Notes under the pieces: model-generated
The model's input: the letters and a program-made list of their open reading frames with translations, nothing else
Database searches by the model: none
Told to the model about the DNA's origin: nothing
Shown here: in pieces, positions 33,875 to 42,499 of the stretch
Numbering within the stretch: the stretch's first letter is position 1
Layout of the letters: every line of letters begins with the position of its first letter
Assembly: GCF_002831565.1 (NCBI RefSeq)
Contig: NZ_CP025096.1
Location: 4,884,501 to 4,948,500 of the forward strand
Direction of reading: 5' to 3'
DNA length: 64,000 nucleotides
Origin: Spirosoma pollinicola
Lineage (GTDB): Bacteria; Bacteroidota; Bacteroidia; Cytophagales; Spirosomataceae
Translations under genes and position numbers: made by a program

Positions 33875-35606
33875 TAGGGATTGCTAGTAGTAATCTTTCG
33901 ATTAGTTCTTTTGTCCGTTCAGAGGAAGCTACAGAGGTTAAAAAGGGTATTAATTGCTGTTCTGTGGCAATCGTAGGGACATCCTCATCCCAGTTTGTTA
34001 TTTCTAATGGGGCTGTATTTGATATCTGACGAATAGTAAATAGAATATTGCTGGCCAAAGTATATCTAGTTGACTCTATAATAAAATCAAACAATTTTGG
34101 TTGGTCTTGGCCAAAGGATGGAAGGGGAACAAGTCGAGCCCTAACTCGATTTTCAGTGCGGGGGGCCAGGCTTTTAGCAAAATTATTGACTAAGCCAACT
34201 AGCGAGTTTTTGGGAATTGTAGGCTCCTGAAAAACAGGCCATAAATTCGTTATCTCCTCTAATGGCATCAGATTGGCCGTGTGTGCAATATATGTTTCTA
34301 GAGTCGAATCAGTCATTTCATATGTGGGGAGTGGGATTATTGGTTGAGGCAACCCATTATAGATTGGGCCTGTATATCCAACGTAATGAGCGAGCAATGC
34401 TATGCATAAATTAATTAGCTTGTCTTGTCGCTCCTTGCTTGCCTCTAAATCCTCTGGCTGCCCATTCATTAAAGCCGAATAGCTCATTCTAGCCGATTGT
34501 ATTAGGTCTGTTACATTTTCGATATTTGCAAAAGATGCCGCCACTTGAAAAATTCGGATCGGCTGTAAAGAAGAGAGACCAGTGGACTGTTTATCTGTAA
34601 ATTGAGTTAACAACTCCTCTACATCTCTGACTTTAGACTCGTTATTTTTCAGACCATCTAAATTTGAATACACAATGCAAATTGCGGCATTCAAACAGGC
34701 ATAAAATAGTTTTAATTCTCTGCTTGTATTCCACGTCTCCGCTGTTGATTCGACGTATAACCAAAGTACATCTAGTAAATAATTGGTAGCATTATCCTTT
34801 TTGGCTACTTCACTTAATTTTTGAGTTATTTTCTCAAATAATTCGGGTAAGCAAAATACATTCTGCTTGTACGGGATAGGCGGGCGTTGGCTATTTTTTT
34901 TGATCTTATTGAAACCAAAATTACTACCAGCGTATCCTATTATTTTCCCTTCTCGATTAAAGCCTGTAAGTAATTTACAGGTAATTGGAAAGCCCAAACA
35001 GAAACTGATTCCCCATAAATCGCGGTCAACTATTGCGTGATTTAGAATAGCCGAGGGAGCTTCTATTACAAATAGGTTAGTATCCTTTTGTCTTAATATA
35101 TAATAGGTATAGATATCACCCTTTAAATAGTAATGCCCTTGAGAAGCGGAAAAGTTTTCCACTTCCAAACGTAGATTACCACGTGAAAAAGGGATTTTTT
35201 CAGAAAGTTGGCCAACCCAAAGGAAAATTTCATCTTGGAATAACTGCCAGTACAAAGATTCTAAATTAACTCTAAACCCTTTATTAGGTCCACCGTATTC
35301 AGTTGTTGAATCCGAGTAATAGGTCAACTTAGAGAAAAAGGTTTCACCATTCTCTGTAGCCGCATACAACGGGGCTCCCCATAACTTATTATCAGTGTTT
35401 TGTTGCACTGAACCCTGTGCTTCAACTGGTAGAATATAATTGAGCTTTGGTACTTGATCATCAAAGACTAATGTGGCGGGATAAGCTGACCAGTCTTCTC
35501 CTCCAAAATCTGTTTTCATTAGATTACGAGGAAACGTAGTAGAAGGTACAGTTAGACCTAAGATAGTATTTAATAGTCGAGCAGTATCATTATCAATTTT
35601 AATCAT
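33867..35606 (-). CDS. unknown 579-aa partner of the EEP nuclease
   Basis: Not recognised. The N-terminal half (about 1-270) is beta-rich with many aromatic residues. The C-terminal half is mostly helical and ends in a Glu/Arg-rich helix. No Walker motif, membrane helix or signal peptide is visible. It is coupled to the EEP nuclease gene by an 8-nt overlap inside a defence-like island, so a sensor or inhibitor for that nuclease is possible. The codon use is AT-leaning like the rest of the island. Confidence 0.65.
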   Translation of the reverse strand: MIKIDNDTARLLNTILGLTVPSTTFPRNLMKTDFGGEDWSAYPATLVFDDQVPKLNYILPVEAQGSVQQNTDNKLWGAPLYAATENGETFFSKLTYYSDSTTEYGGPNKGFRVNLESLYWQLFQDEIFLWVGQLSEKIPFSRGNLRLEVENFSASQGHYYLKGDIYTYYILRQKDTNLFVIEAPSAILNHAIVDRDLWGISFCLGFPITCKLLTGFNREGKIIGYAGSNFGFNKIKKNSQRPPIPYKQNVFCLPELFEKITQKLSEVAKKDNATNYLLDVLWLYVESTAETWNTSRELKLFYACLNAAICIVYSNLDGLKNNESKVRDVEELLTQFTDKQSTGLSSLQPIRIFQVAASFANIENVTDLIQSARMSYSALMNGQPEDLEASKERQDKLINLCIALLAHYVGYTGPIYNGLPQPIIPLPTYEMTDSTLETYIAHTANLMPLEEITNLWPVFQEPTIPKNSLVGLVNNFAKSLAPRTENRVRARLVPLPSFGQDQPKLFDFIIESTRYTLASNILFTIRQISNTAPLEITNWDEDVPTIATEQQLIPFLTSVASSERTKELIERLLLAIPNE

Positions 35607-35822
35607 ACTCCAATCTTTTTATTTTCAATTACTTAAAGTGAATGCTCGAATGATGTTTTTAACATTGCAAAATTTAAGCACGTTCAAACCTTATTAACTC
35701 GCCATCCAATATCGGCGACAGGATTATTTATGCAATAATTCCTCACGTCATCTCGATTTTTCCCATTTTTGGTTCTGGCCGTGTGTGTAAGCGCCTGAGC
35801 ATTTTAGTTGACCTTAAAGAGT

Positions 35823-36620
35823 TTAAATCTCGACCGAAGAGTCAGAAGTAATCTTTGATTTCTTTCTTTTGGTTTTCACTTTGTTCATCCGTCTTGTCAG
35901 ATCAATACCGATTACTGTAATTTGCTCAATCTTAGGATAACTAGCTGATAGTTTTTCCCAATGTTCTTGCAATGCGGTAACAAGCTCTGAAAATGTCGCT
36001 TCTATCCTGCTATCTGGTAATTGCCAACTTGTTTTTTGCCCCCGATATACCAGCACGAATATGCCTCGATTAGATTGATTGTCCCGTAAATAGTCTCCAC
36101 ATAACTGGTTCTCTAATCTTTCGAAGAAATCTGGTCCACTCCAATTATCGGCTAGCTTGAGTTCGACCGGAACCGGAGCATCAAAGAGAGAACTATGAAA
36201 ACGACAGTCTGGCCGTTTTGCGTCGGCAAATTCTTCCTCCTGCGTAATCAGGTATTTACCCATGGAACGGCCTCGGCACCAGTTGGCTATAACTCGTCTA
36301 ATACCAACTTCCTCCTCTTCCAATGCCAGTGTTGATGAATCGCTGCTATCACTTTCTTCAAGATTATGCTTAAGATCTAACAGCCGTTGAACCCCTAAAT
36401 CAAATAGTTCACGGTGGTTGGCGGGTGTGCAGTCCAATGTTTTCGCGAATTCGCTGAATTGCTTAACTGTCCAGGGCGAACTATCTGCATCCATTTCTGC
36501 CCGCTCTTTGGCATTTTTTTTCATCCACTTTCGATAGCCTTCAGCCGGGTGTATTTGGGCCAATTCCATCATGGCTAAATAGGATTCTTTACCCGGCATA
36601 GGTTTAAGCATGGAGAACAA
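35823..36620 (-). CDS. PD-(D/E)XK nuclease part of a split NACHT-nuclease gene
   Basis: As an independent ORF it would start at TTG 36620 or ATG 36611. The frame is the same as that of the NACHT gene upstream, and is open right back to that gene's TAA at 36696-36698. The codons between (reading DIDRANKGVYSPGLRDDAQD and on) are protein-like. The domain itself has RPDCRF (D138), VELKLA (E153-x-K155) and LENQLCGDYL, a PD-(D/E)XK nuclease core, after a helical linker. It is therefore probably the C-terminal effector of one large protein cut in two by a nonsense codon. Confidence 0.7.
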   Translation of the reverse strand: MFSMLKPMPGKESYLAMMELAQIHPAEGYRKWMKKNAKERAEMDADSSPWTVKQFSEFAKTLDCTPANHRELFDLGVQRLLDLKHNLEESDSSDSSTLALEEEEVGIRRVIANWCRGRSMGKYLITQEEEFADAKRPDCRFHSSLFDAPVPVELKLADNWSGPDFFERLENQLCGDYLRDNQSNRGIFVLVYRGQKTSWQLPDSRIEATFSELVTALQEHWEKLSASYPKIEQITVIGIDLTRRMNKVKTKRKKSKITSDSSVEI

Positions 36621-36695
36621 GTTGTCACGGGCATCCTGTGCATCATCGCGTAATCCAGGAGAATAGACTCCTTTGTTGGCTCTATCAATATCCGC

Positions 36696-39600
36696 TTAAA
36701 CCCGGATATAATGATGCATCAACTGATACAGGTTCTTCAGGTGCGTTGGTGATTTAAAGGTTTCTCTTACGCTAGCCCCTGAACGCCTTCCCCCGAGAAG
36801 GGCCACAATTGTTTGCATGGCCAGCTTTGTGGCTTCTTTCTGATTTTCGGCATAAAGCTCAGCCAGACGATCCGAAAAGGTCCTTACCGCCGATTCAGGC
36901 TCCAGGCTTATCCAGGTGGAATACCAATAAGGAAGATGTTGCAAAGAGGTTAGTGTATTACATTTTTTGTCAGCTAGTCGAGCGAGTTCAATATCTGGGA
37001 TCTTTGAACTTCCCTGAACTACTTTTAACATGTATTGTAGATTAACTATGTTCGTAGGTTCTTTTTCCAGCCTTTCCAGAAGCGGTCTAGCTATACTATC
37101 CCATAGCCACTCACAATCCCAGCTAACTTTATTTAATATATAAGTATAATCCTCTCCTTCTGGAATTTTTTCTAGTGCCAATTCCCAGCTAATTTCTTGA
37201 ATAATTAATTGATTAATGAGCAAGGGAAAGTACTTATAAAGCTTTGGAAACCAGCTTGGAAACCCACCAAATGTGTGAAAAGCGTACCGGCAAGCTCTCT
37301 CAGCCTCTTCACTACTCAGGTTTTGTGGCCAGTCCGTCATTTCAGTTGATTCTAATACAAGTCCTGACAACCCAAATTCAATTCCAACTGAATTGGTATC
37401 TTTTTTGCCTTTTTCTGATCGGAGCGAAGGGGTATAAGTCCGCCAAAAACTTAACAAGCCATCATGAAAAGCGTTGGCAACTTCTATGCCGTAGTCTTTT
37501 ATTAAACTTTGCCAATTTCGGCTAGCTGGTTTTGCTGAATCGGCTTTAGAAAGACTTCGTAGGCGTTCATACAGGTAATACTGAGCTTTAGAGACTGCCC
37601 CCTCATTTAAATCATTTGCACGCAGTTTTTCACAATTCTCGTTCAGCCATTTTATGTTTTGGTCGTGAACCAGCTGACGCTTCTTCTCTTGCCCTTTTTC
37701 TTGACGCTTCCACTGAGCTTCTCTTTTTTGCCATTTTTTATATTCTTCAGACGGAGCTGGTGGATTCACAAATTCGTCTAGTCTTTTCTTTAGCTCATCT
37801 TCATGTTCTACTGCCTTTTTAAGCCCGTTTAGCCAGTTCGCTGGACTTCCATTTTCTTTATATAATTTAAATGCTAGTGATAAAGCGACTAGTCGATCAG
37901 CCAAAAGTGAACGGTTGGAAATATCAGTTAGTATAAGCTGAAAATCAGTACTCGAAAACTTCCAAAACCCGTCAATACCAGAGACTTGCCAAAAGTTAGT
38001 CAGCGGTTCTTTTTCATGCCGTTCAAAATAATTACGAGTCTCTTCAACATCCTTCCAAAACAGAGCATGGTTCAGTTCCTGCCAGTCAGATAGGAGCGCT
38101 GGAATAGTGTGACTGGGTGCCCAAGTCCTATAACTTTCATGCGAACTAAATGAGGGAGCCTGAGTGAGGGCAAATAAACTGGCTGAAGTGAATACAGTTG
38201 AATGCTTGTTGAAAATTAACTTCTCGATTGCTTTTAGGCTGATGTGCATTAACCAGCCATATTGCTGCGATATCTCACAATATCTGCGCTCAAAAACTGG
38301 CTGACAACGTAAAAGCGTATCAATCCCTTTGACTAAAGTAAATACTGCGTCCAGATCTGCACGCTTAACAAAATTCAGTAAGGAATAACCAAGCGGATCG
38401 GAATCGTATAATTTTTCATTCTGTGTGCTCGCTAACGCTTTTGAAAGCCAAGCGGCCGACTCTTGAGAGCCATCTGAACTATTGACTAACTCAGCCAAGA
38501 GCCTCCTGTCATGGGGTGCTTCATCCGTGAGTAAATAAGTACAAACGGCATTTAATTCCTCTTTCGTACCCACTTCCTTTACCACTCGTATAGCGGCTAT
38601 CCGGGTATGCCTTTCAGCATTATGATCTAAGGCGAAACCCAGGGCTATTGGTAAGGCCGTTTTCATTTGCCCCTGCCAAACCAGATCAAGCAGATAAGAG
38701 GTAATATCTGAATTATGCTTATATTCTTCCAGCAAATGGATAATATCATTTGCCATATCGGGTAGAGCGAAACGTTTTACAGCAGTCAACTGCTCAAAGG
38801 ACCTGTAGGATGAGCTAGAAGCTAGTTTTTGACAGACTGAAGCGAGTATTTTTCGTCTTAAGTCAATAGGAATTCTGCTTGGATCGCCACCCTCCAGAAT
38901 CAATTCTGGTTCGAGCTTATATACTTTTAGCAATAACTGCTGATCGAATAAAACCAGCCATGACAGGATTGGCCTCATGGAAGGTATGATTACTTCCTGC
39001 TCATACTGAGTGCGAATAAACAAGTGTTCAATTTTCTGCCTGGACCCCTCATTCTTTAATTGTTCAGAAAGCCATTCCGCCGTTAAGTATTCCCGCACCG
39101 ATCGGTGATGAAAGCGGACCGTACCATAGATAGCTTCATCAAATATCGGACGGCTCAACAAAATCTGACAGTCAGTATCATCCCAATCGGTTAATATTGA
39201 CTTTACATCGATGCCTCTCAAGTTATTAGTTCCATCAGGAATTCGAATTGCGGATTCATGCCTCAAAACGGACGCTGAAGCCAGCAGGCGAGCACCCTTT
39301 TGCGCTTTTTCTATCGTAAACGGCTTTGACTCTCGTCTGTCCTGATCACGTTCCTCCAGTCTTCGCTGTACACTGTGCTCCATCAACTCAAACCGCGTAC
39401 CTAGACGCTGTTTATCATTCCAGAACGCTAACAGTTCCTCTAAATCTTGAGGTCGAGTGGTAAATACCCAGGCATCCTGTCTTTCAAGCTCGCGTAAAAA
39501 ATCAGCACTTTTTTTTACCCCTTTCGTAGTGACAAACGTAGTAATTTGATTGCCCGTTAAATCAGCTAGTGAATAGACTTTGAAGCCTTCCTTCTTCTCA

Positions 39601-40235
39601 TCAGGTGTATTATTCAATCCGTTTTGCAGAGAAGATGAACGGGCTTCTTTTAACGAAATATCTTCCTCCCCGATCTCAATTTTATTTTCTTTGTAAACTG
39701 TATAGACAGCGGGAAATTGAGTTTCGCAGAACTTTAAATCGGTTTTTGGTCGCCACGCAGATATTCGTGAGGTAATGACAATATGTGTCCGTTGAATAGC
39801 TATCGATATGCGTGAATACAGTTTACGAATTGCCCGTTCAAAGTCCTTTGGATCTTTTAGTCGGGCTTCGTCTACGGAATCAAGCAGTAACCATCCTTCT
39901 TCGTTTGAATTTAACCAGTTCTGAAATTCCTGGTACGTACCCTCTTCAAAAGCGCTCTCCAGATCATCGGCTACATGCTCCAGGCGCATGAAAAAAGCAA
40001 ATTTATTCTCTGTTCGGAGCGTCTGAGTGGCATGGCGAATTTCTTGTGTTTTGCCTGCACCTGCCTCTGCGAGTATTACAACACGATACTCGTTTACTAG
40101 TTCTTTCCAGCCGAGCGAAGCGCCTGCCTGAAAGCGATTAAATTCAGTTAAATCAATGTCATCATCCGTTGACCCATCAATATAGTCAATCGGTAATTGG
40201 TTAAACAAGCGATTAAGATTGATGAAGTTTTCCAA
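36696..40235 (-). CDS. NACHT/STAND NTPase, interrupted before its nuclease domain
   Basis: 1179 residues from a TTG start; no ATG is in frame for about 80 codons and a stop lies just upstream. Residues about 35-200 are a NACHT-type NTPase with Walker A AEAGAGKT (56-63), Walker B WLLLDSVDEA (115-124) and a sensor-like VITSR. The rest is helical repeat, with a lysine-rich coiled stretch near 800-850, as in STAND sensors. A single in-frame TAA ends it and the same frame then continues into a nuclease domain. Restored, the protein would have about 1470 residues with a sensor-effector layout. DUF2971 lies 32 bp upstream. The weak start and the stop codon suggest decay. Confidence 0.75.
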   Translation of the reverse strand: MENFINLNRLFNQLPIDYIDGSTDDDIDLTEFNRFQAGASLGWKELVNEYRVVILAEAGAGKTQEIRHATQTLRTENKFAFFMRLEHVADDLESAFEEGTYQEFQNWLNSNEEGWLLLDSVDEARLKDPKDFERAIRKLYSRISIAIQRTHIVITSRISAWRPKTDLKFCETQFPAVYTVYKENKIEIGEEDISLKEARSSSLQNGLNNTPDEKKEGFKVYSLADLTGNQITTFVTTKGVKKSADFLRELERQDAWVFTTRPQDLEELLAFWNDKQRLGTRFELMEHSVQRRLEERDQDRRESKPFTIEKAQKGARLLASASVLRHESAIRIPDGTNNLRGIDVKSILTDWDDTDCQILLSRPIFDEAIYGTVRFHHRSVREYLTAEWLSEQLKNEGSRQKIEHLFIRTQYEQEVIIPSMRPILSWLVLFDQQLLLKVYKLEPELILEGGDPSRIPIDLRRKILASVCQKLASSSSYRSFEQLTAVKRFALPDMANDIIHLLEEYKHNSDITSYLLDLVWQGQMKTALPIALGFALDHNAERHTRIAAIRVVKEVGTKEELNAVCTYLLTDEAPHDRRLLAELVNSSDGSQESAAWLSKALASTQNEKLYDSDPLGYSLLNFVKRADLDAVFTLVKGIDTLLRCQPVFERRYCEISQQYGWLMHISLKAIEKLIFNKHSTVFTSASLFALTQAPSFSSHESYRTWAPSHTIPALLSDWQELNHALFWKDVEETRNYFERHEKEPLTNFWQVSGIDGFWKFSSTDFQLILTDISNRSLLADRLVALSLAFKLYKENGSPANWLNGLKKAVEHEDELKKRLDEFVNPPAPSEEYKKWQKREAQWKRQEKGQEKKRQLVHDQNIKWLNENCEKLRANDLNEGAVSKAQYYLYERLRSLSKADSAKPASRNWQSLIKDYGIEVANAFHDGLLSFWRTYTPSLRSEKGKKDTNSVGIEFGLSGLVLESTEMTDWPQNLSSEEAERACRYAFHTFGGFPSWFPKLYKYFPLLINQLIIQEISWELALEKIPEGEDYTYILNKVSWDCEWLWDSIARPLLERLEKEPTNIVNLQYMLKVVQGSSKIPDIELARLADKKCNTLTSLQHLPYWYSTWISLEPESAVRTFSDRLAELYAENQKEATKLAMQTIVALLGGRRSGASVRETFKSPTHLKNLYQLMHHYIRV

Positions 40236-40267
40236 AGCTTTATAGCGCTACGATAGCTTAAAATCGG

Positions 40268-41203
40268 TTATAGAGGATCTATTTCGTTTAATCCAATTTT
40301 ATAGGAGGTACGATCAAGTATACACTCGTAGAGCTTGATGGATGTTGATTCAGCTTTGTCTTTTATTAAGTTAATTACCTCTATTTTTTGTGTTGTAGTG
40401 CATTTGGCACCTAACACTATCCGATCAATACAGTCAATTGGGTAGTTAAATAAATAGATTTGCTCTCCTGGTATCTGTTTGACTAAGTCAGCCTCATTCA
40501 GTAATTTAATGATCCGCCACTCTTTCTCATACTTCCATTTGATACTTTTCTTTAAAAAGATTTCGCGTACAAGCGTAGTGATAGCTTCCTCTTCGGATAA
40601 ATCTGGATTGACTAAAGCAAGGCTTGGCCTTCTATTATTATAAATTACTTTTTGTAAACAATTCGTCTGATCGCGCTCCGATTTACGCTGGTTAAAAAAA
40701 GGATGGTCTGATTTGAAGCCAATAGCAAAACCTTTATGAGAATCCGCATAGTGAGACCACATCAATTCGTTATCAGACTTTTCAGTTAAACACAAGAGGC
40801 CAAACCGGCTATTCATATCTTTCTGTAATGTATCCTGAAATTGTTCTTTCATGCCCTCAGACTCCAAACCCACAAATTCGTTAAAGATTGACATCAATAA
40901 GGGTTGGACAATCGCTAAGGCATCTTCAGGTTTTGTTGATTGAAGCAATGAGCTAATCTCAGCAGGTAAATTATGTTCCTGTATGATTTGGTCAATGTTT
41001 TGACCAAAGTGAGCGAAGAACTCCTGCTCAAAGTTTGACCCTGTGAAGAGCGTTTCACCAAATGAAGTTATTTTGCTCCTCTCCACCAGAGCGTCTATGT
41101 GGGGTGTTACTTCAAATGGATCATTAAAGGAGCCCGGTTGCGTAAATCGGAGCATACCACTGGTTAAGACTTCGAAACGCGATAAGTATTTATATAATAT
41201 CAT
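40268..41203 (-). CDS. DUF2971 family protein
   Basis: A 311-residue protein with the DUF2971 hallmarks: LYKYLSRFEVLTSGMLRFTQ then FNDPFE near the start, GLLCLTEKSDNELMWSHYADS and KGFAIGF in the middle, and KWKYEKEWRII later. The biochemical role of the family is not established, though it recurs in defence islands. It is the first gene of a unit with the NACHT gene 32 bp downstream, and its promoter region is shared with the divergent Fic gene. Confidence 0.85.
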   Translation of the reverse strand: MILYKYLSRFEVLTSGMLRFTQPGSFNDPFEVTPHIDALVERSKITSFGETLFTGSNFEQEFFAHFGQNIDQIIQEHNLPAEISSLLQSTKPEDALAIVQPLLMSIFNEFVGLESEGMKEQFQDTLQKDMNSRFGLLCLTEKSDNELMWSHYADSHKGFAIGFKSDHPFFNQRKSERDQTNCLQKVIYNNRRPSLALVNPDLSEEEAITTLVREIFLKKSIKWKYEKEWRIIKLLNEADLVKQIPGEQIYLFNYPIDCIDRIVLGAKCTTTQKIEVINLIKDKAESTSIKLYECILDRTSYKIGLNEIDPL

Positions 41204-41292
41204 TTAATCATAATTCTTTTCTCGGCCAATAAACTGTATGGACCAAGACATATTAAAGTATGGCTCTTGAAGCGACTTAAATATACTAGATT

Positions 41293-41322
41293 TACAGATA
41301 AAATACAGATACAATACAGATA
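41293..41322 (+). promoter_or_regulatory. triple direct repeat operator-like site before the Fic gene
   Basis: TACAGATA occurs three times with exact 11-bp period (starts 41293, 41304, 41315); the last copy includes the A of the Fic ATG. Such phased direct repeats at a start codon suggest binding of an autorepressor that would also affect translation or the divergent DUF2971 promoter. Confidence 0.5.
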
Positions 41323-42389
41323 TGACATTCGAGAATAAACTTCAGTTTGACTTTGCTACCACGCAGGAGGTAATTCGTCGAATTGGCTTGATTGACGCCT
41401 TTAGAGGAAAGTGGGGCGCTATTGAGCAAAAAAATAATCGATACTTAAGAGAGCTGCGTAGAGTAGCGACAATCGAAAGTATTGGTTCATCAACGCGAAT
41501 TGAAGGAGCAATCCTCACCAATGATGAAGTTGAAAAGTTAGTCCGGAATGTAAAGATTACCGAGTTCAAAACCCGGGATGAGCAAGAAGTATTCGGCTAC
41601 TATGAAGCATTAGATTTGATTCTAGATCATGCCAAAGAGATTGACCTGTCGGAAGCTTATGTCAAGCAACTGCACGGTATCTTACTCCGTTATAGCAACA
41701 AGGACCAACGGCATCGTGGAGGTTATAAAACGCTCTCGAACCAAGTCGTGGCCAATTATCCAGACGGGAGTCAGCGGGTCATCTTCAATACAACGGCTCC
41801 CCATCTGACCGAAGCTGAGATGTATGAAATGGTTAACTGGGTTCGTGTTGCCTTAGAAAACGGTAAAATTCATCCGCTACTAGTCATCGGGCTATTTATC
41901 TATGAATTCTTGTCAATACATCCTTTTCAGGATGGCAATGGTCGATTGTCAAGGCTTATGACAACATTGCTTTTGCTAAAAATGGGGTATGATTTTGCTC
42001 AATATGTTTCCTTTGAAAATATCATCGAACAGCGGAAGGTAGATTACTATCGCGGGTTAATGGCAGGTCAGCAATACCGCAGTACAGATAAGGAGGTGAT
42101 CGGAGAATGGATGGTATTCTTCCTGGATTGCTTGCTGACATTGACAAGTCGATTAGAAAGCAAGTATGCCTTATACAAGGATAAAGGAGGGTACCTGAAC
42201 GAGCGTCAACAACAGGTACTGGCAGTGCTACAAGATCATCAACCCGTTAAGATTAGCGATTTGGCTATTCTACTACCAGACGTATCAATAAATACGCTAA
42301 AAAAAGACTTACAATATATGGTCCAACAGGGGATACTTGAGCGGCTTGGCGAGTTGAAGGCAACAGTGTATTTAGTGAAATCTAATTAG
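41322..42389 (+). CDS. Fic-family AMP-transferase with internal inhibitory helix
   Basis: A 355-residue class II Fic protein. The core motif HPFQDGNGR is at 200-208 (catalytic H200). The N-terminal inhibitory motif S57-TRI-E61-G62 fits (S/T)xxxE(G/N), so the enzyme is self-inhibited. The last 65 residues (QQQVLAVLQDHQPVKISDLA, then VSINTLKKDLQYMVQQGILE) are a winged helix-turn-helix, as in many bacterial Fic proteins, which could bind the TACAGATA repeats upstream. Fic enzymes attach AMP to target proteins. It stands between the NACHT and the Avs-like genes. Confidence 0.9.
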   Translation: MTFENKLQFDFATTQEVIRRIGLIDAFRGKWGAIEQKNNRYLRELRRVATIESIGSSTRIEGAILTNDEVEKLVRNVKITEFKTRDEQEVFGYYEALDLILDHAKEIDLSEAYVKQLHGILLRYSNKDQRHRGGYKTLSNQVVANYPDGSQRVIFNTTAPHLTEAEMYEMVNWVRVALENGKIHPLLVIGLFIYEFLSIHPFQDGNGRLSRLMTTLLLLKMGYDFAQYVSFENIIEQRKVDYYRGLMAGQQYRSTDKEVIGEWMVFFLDCLLTLTSRLESKYALYKDKGGYLNERQQQVLAVLQDHQPVKISDLAILLPDVSINTLKKDLQYMVQQGILERLGELKATVYLVKSN

Positions 42390-42499
42390 TTTAAATACCT
42401 GAAAATCTTTATTCAAAACAGCTTGCCCTATTAATACCCTGCTATATAAGGCTTAAGAAGATTTCCAGCCTATTCAAAACTTATTTAAGTGTATCAAAA

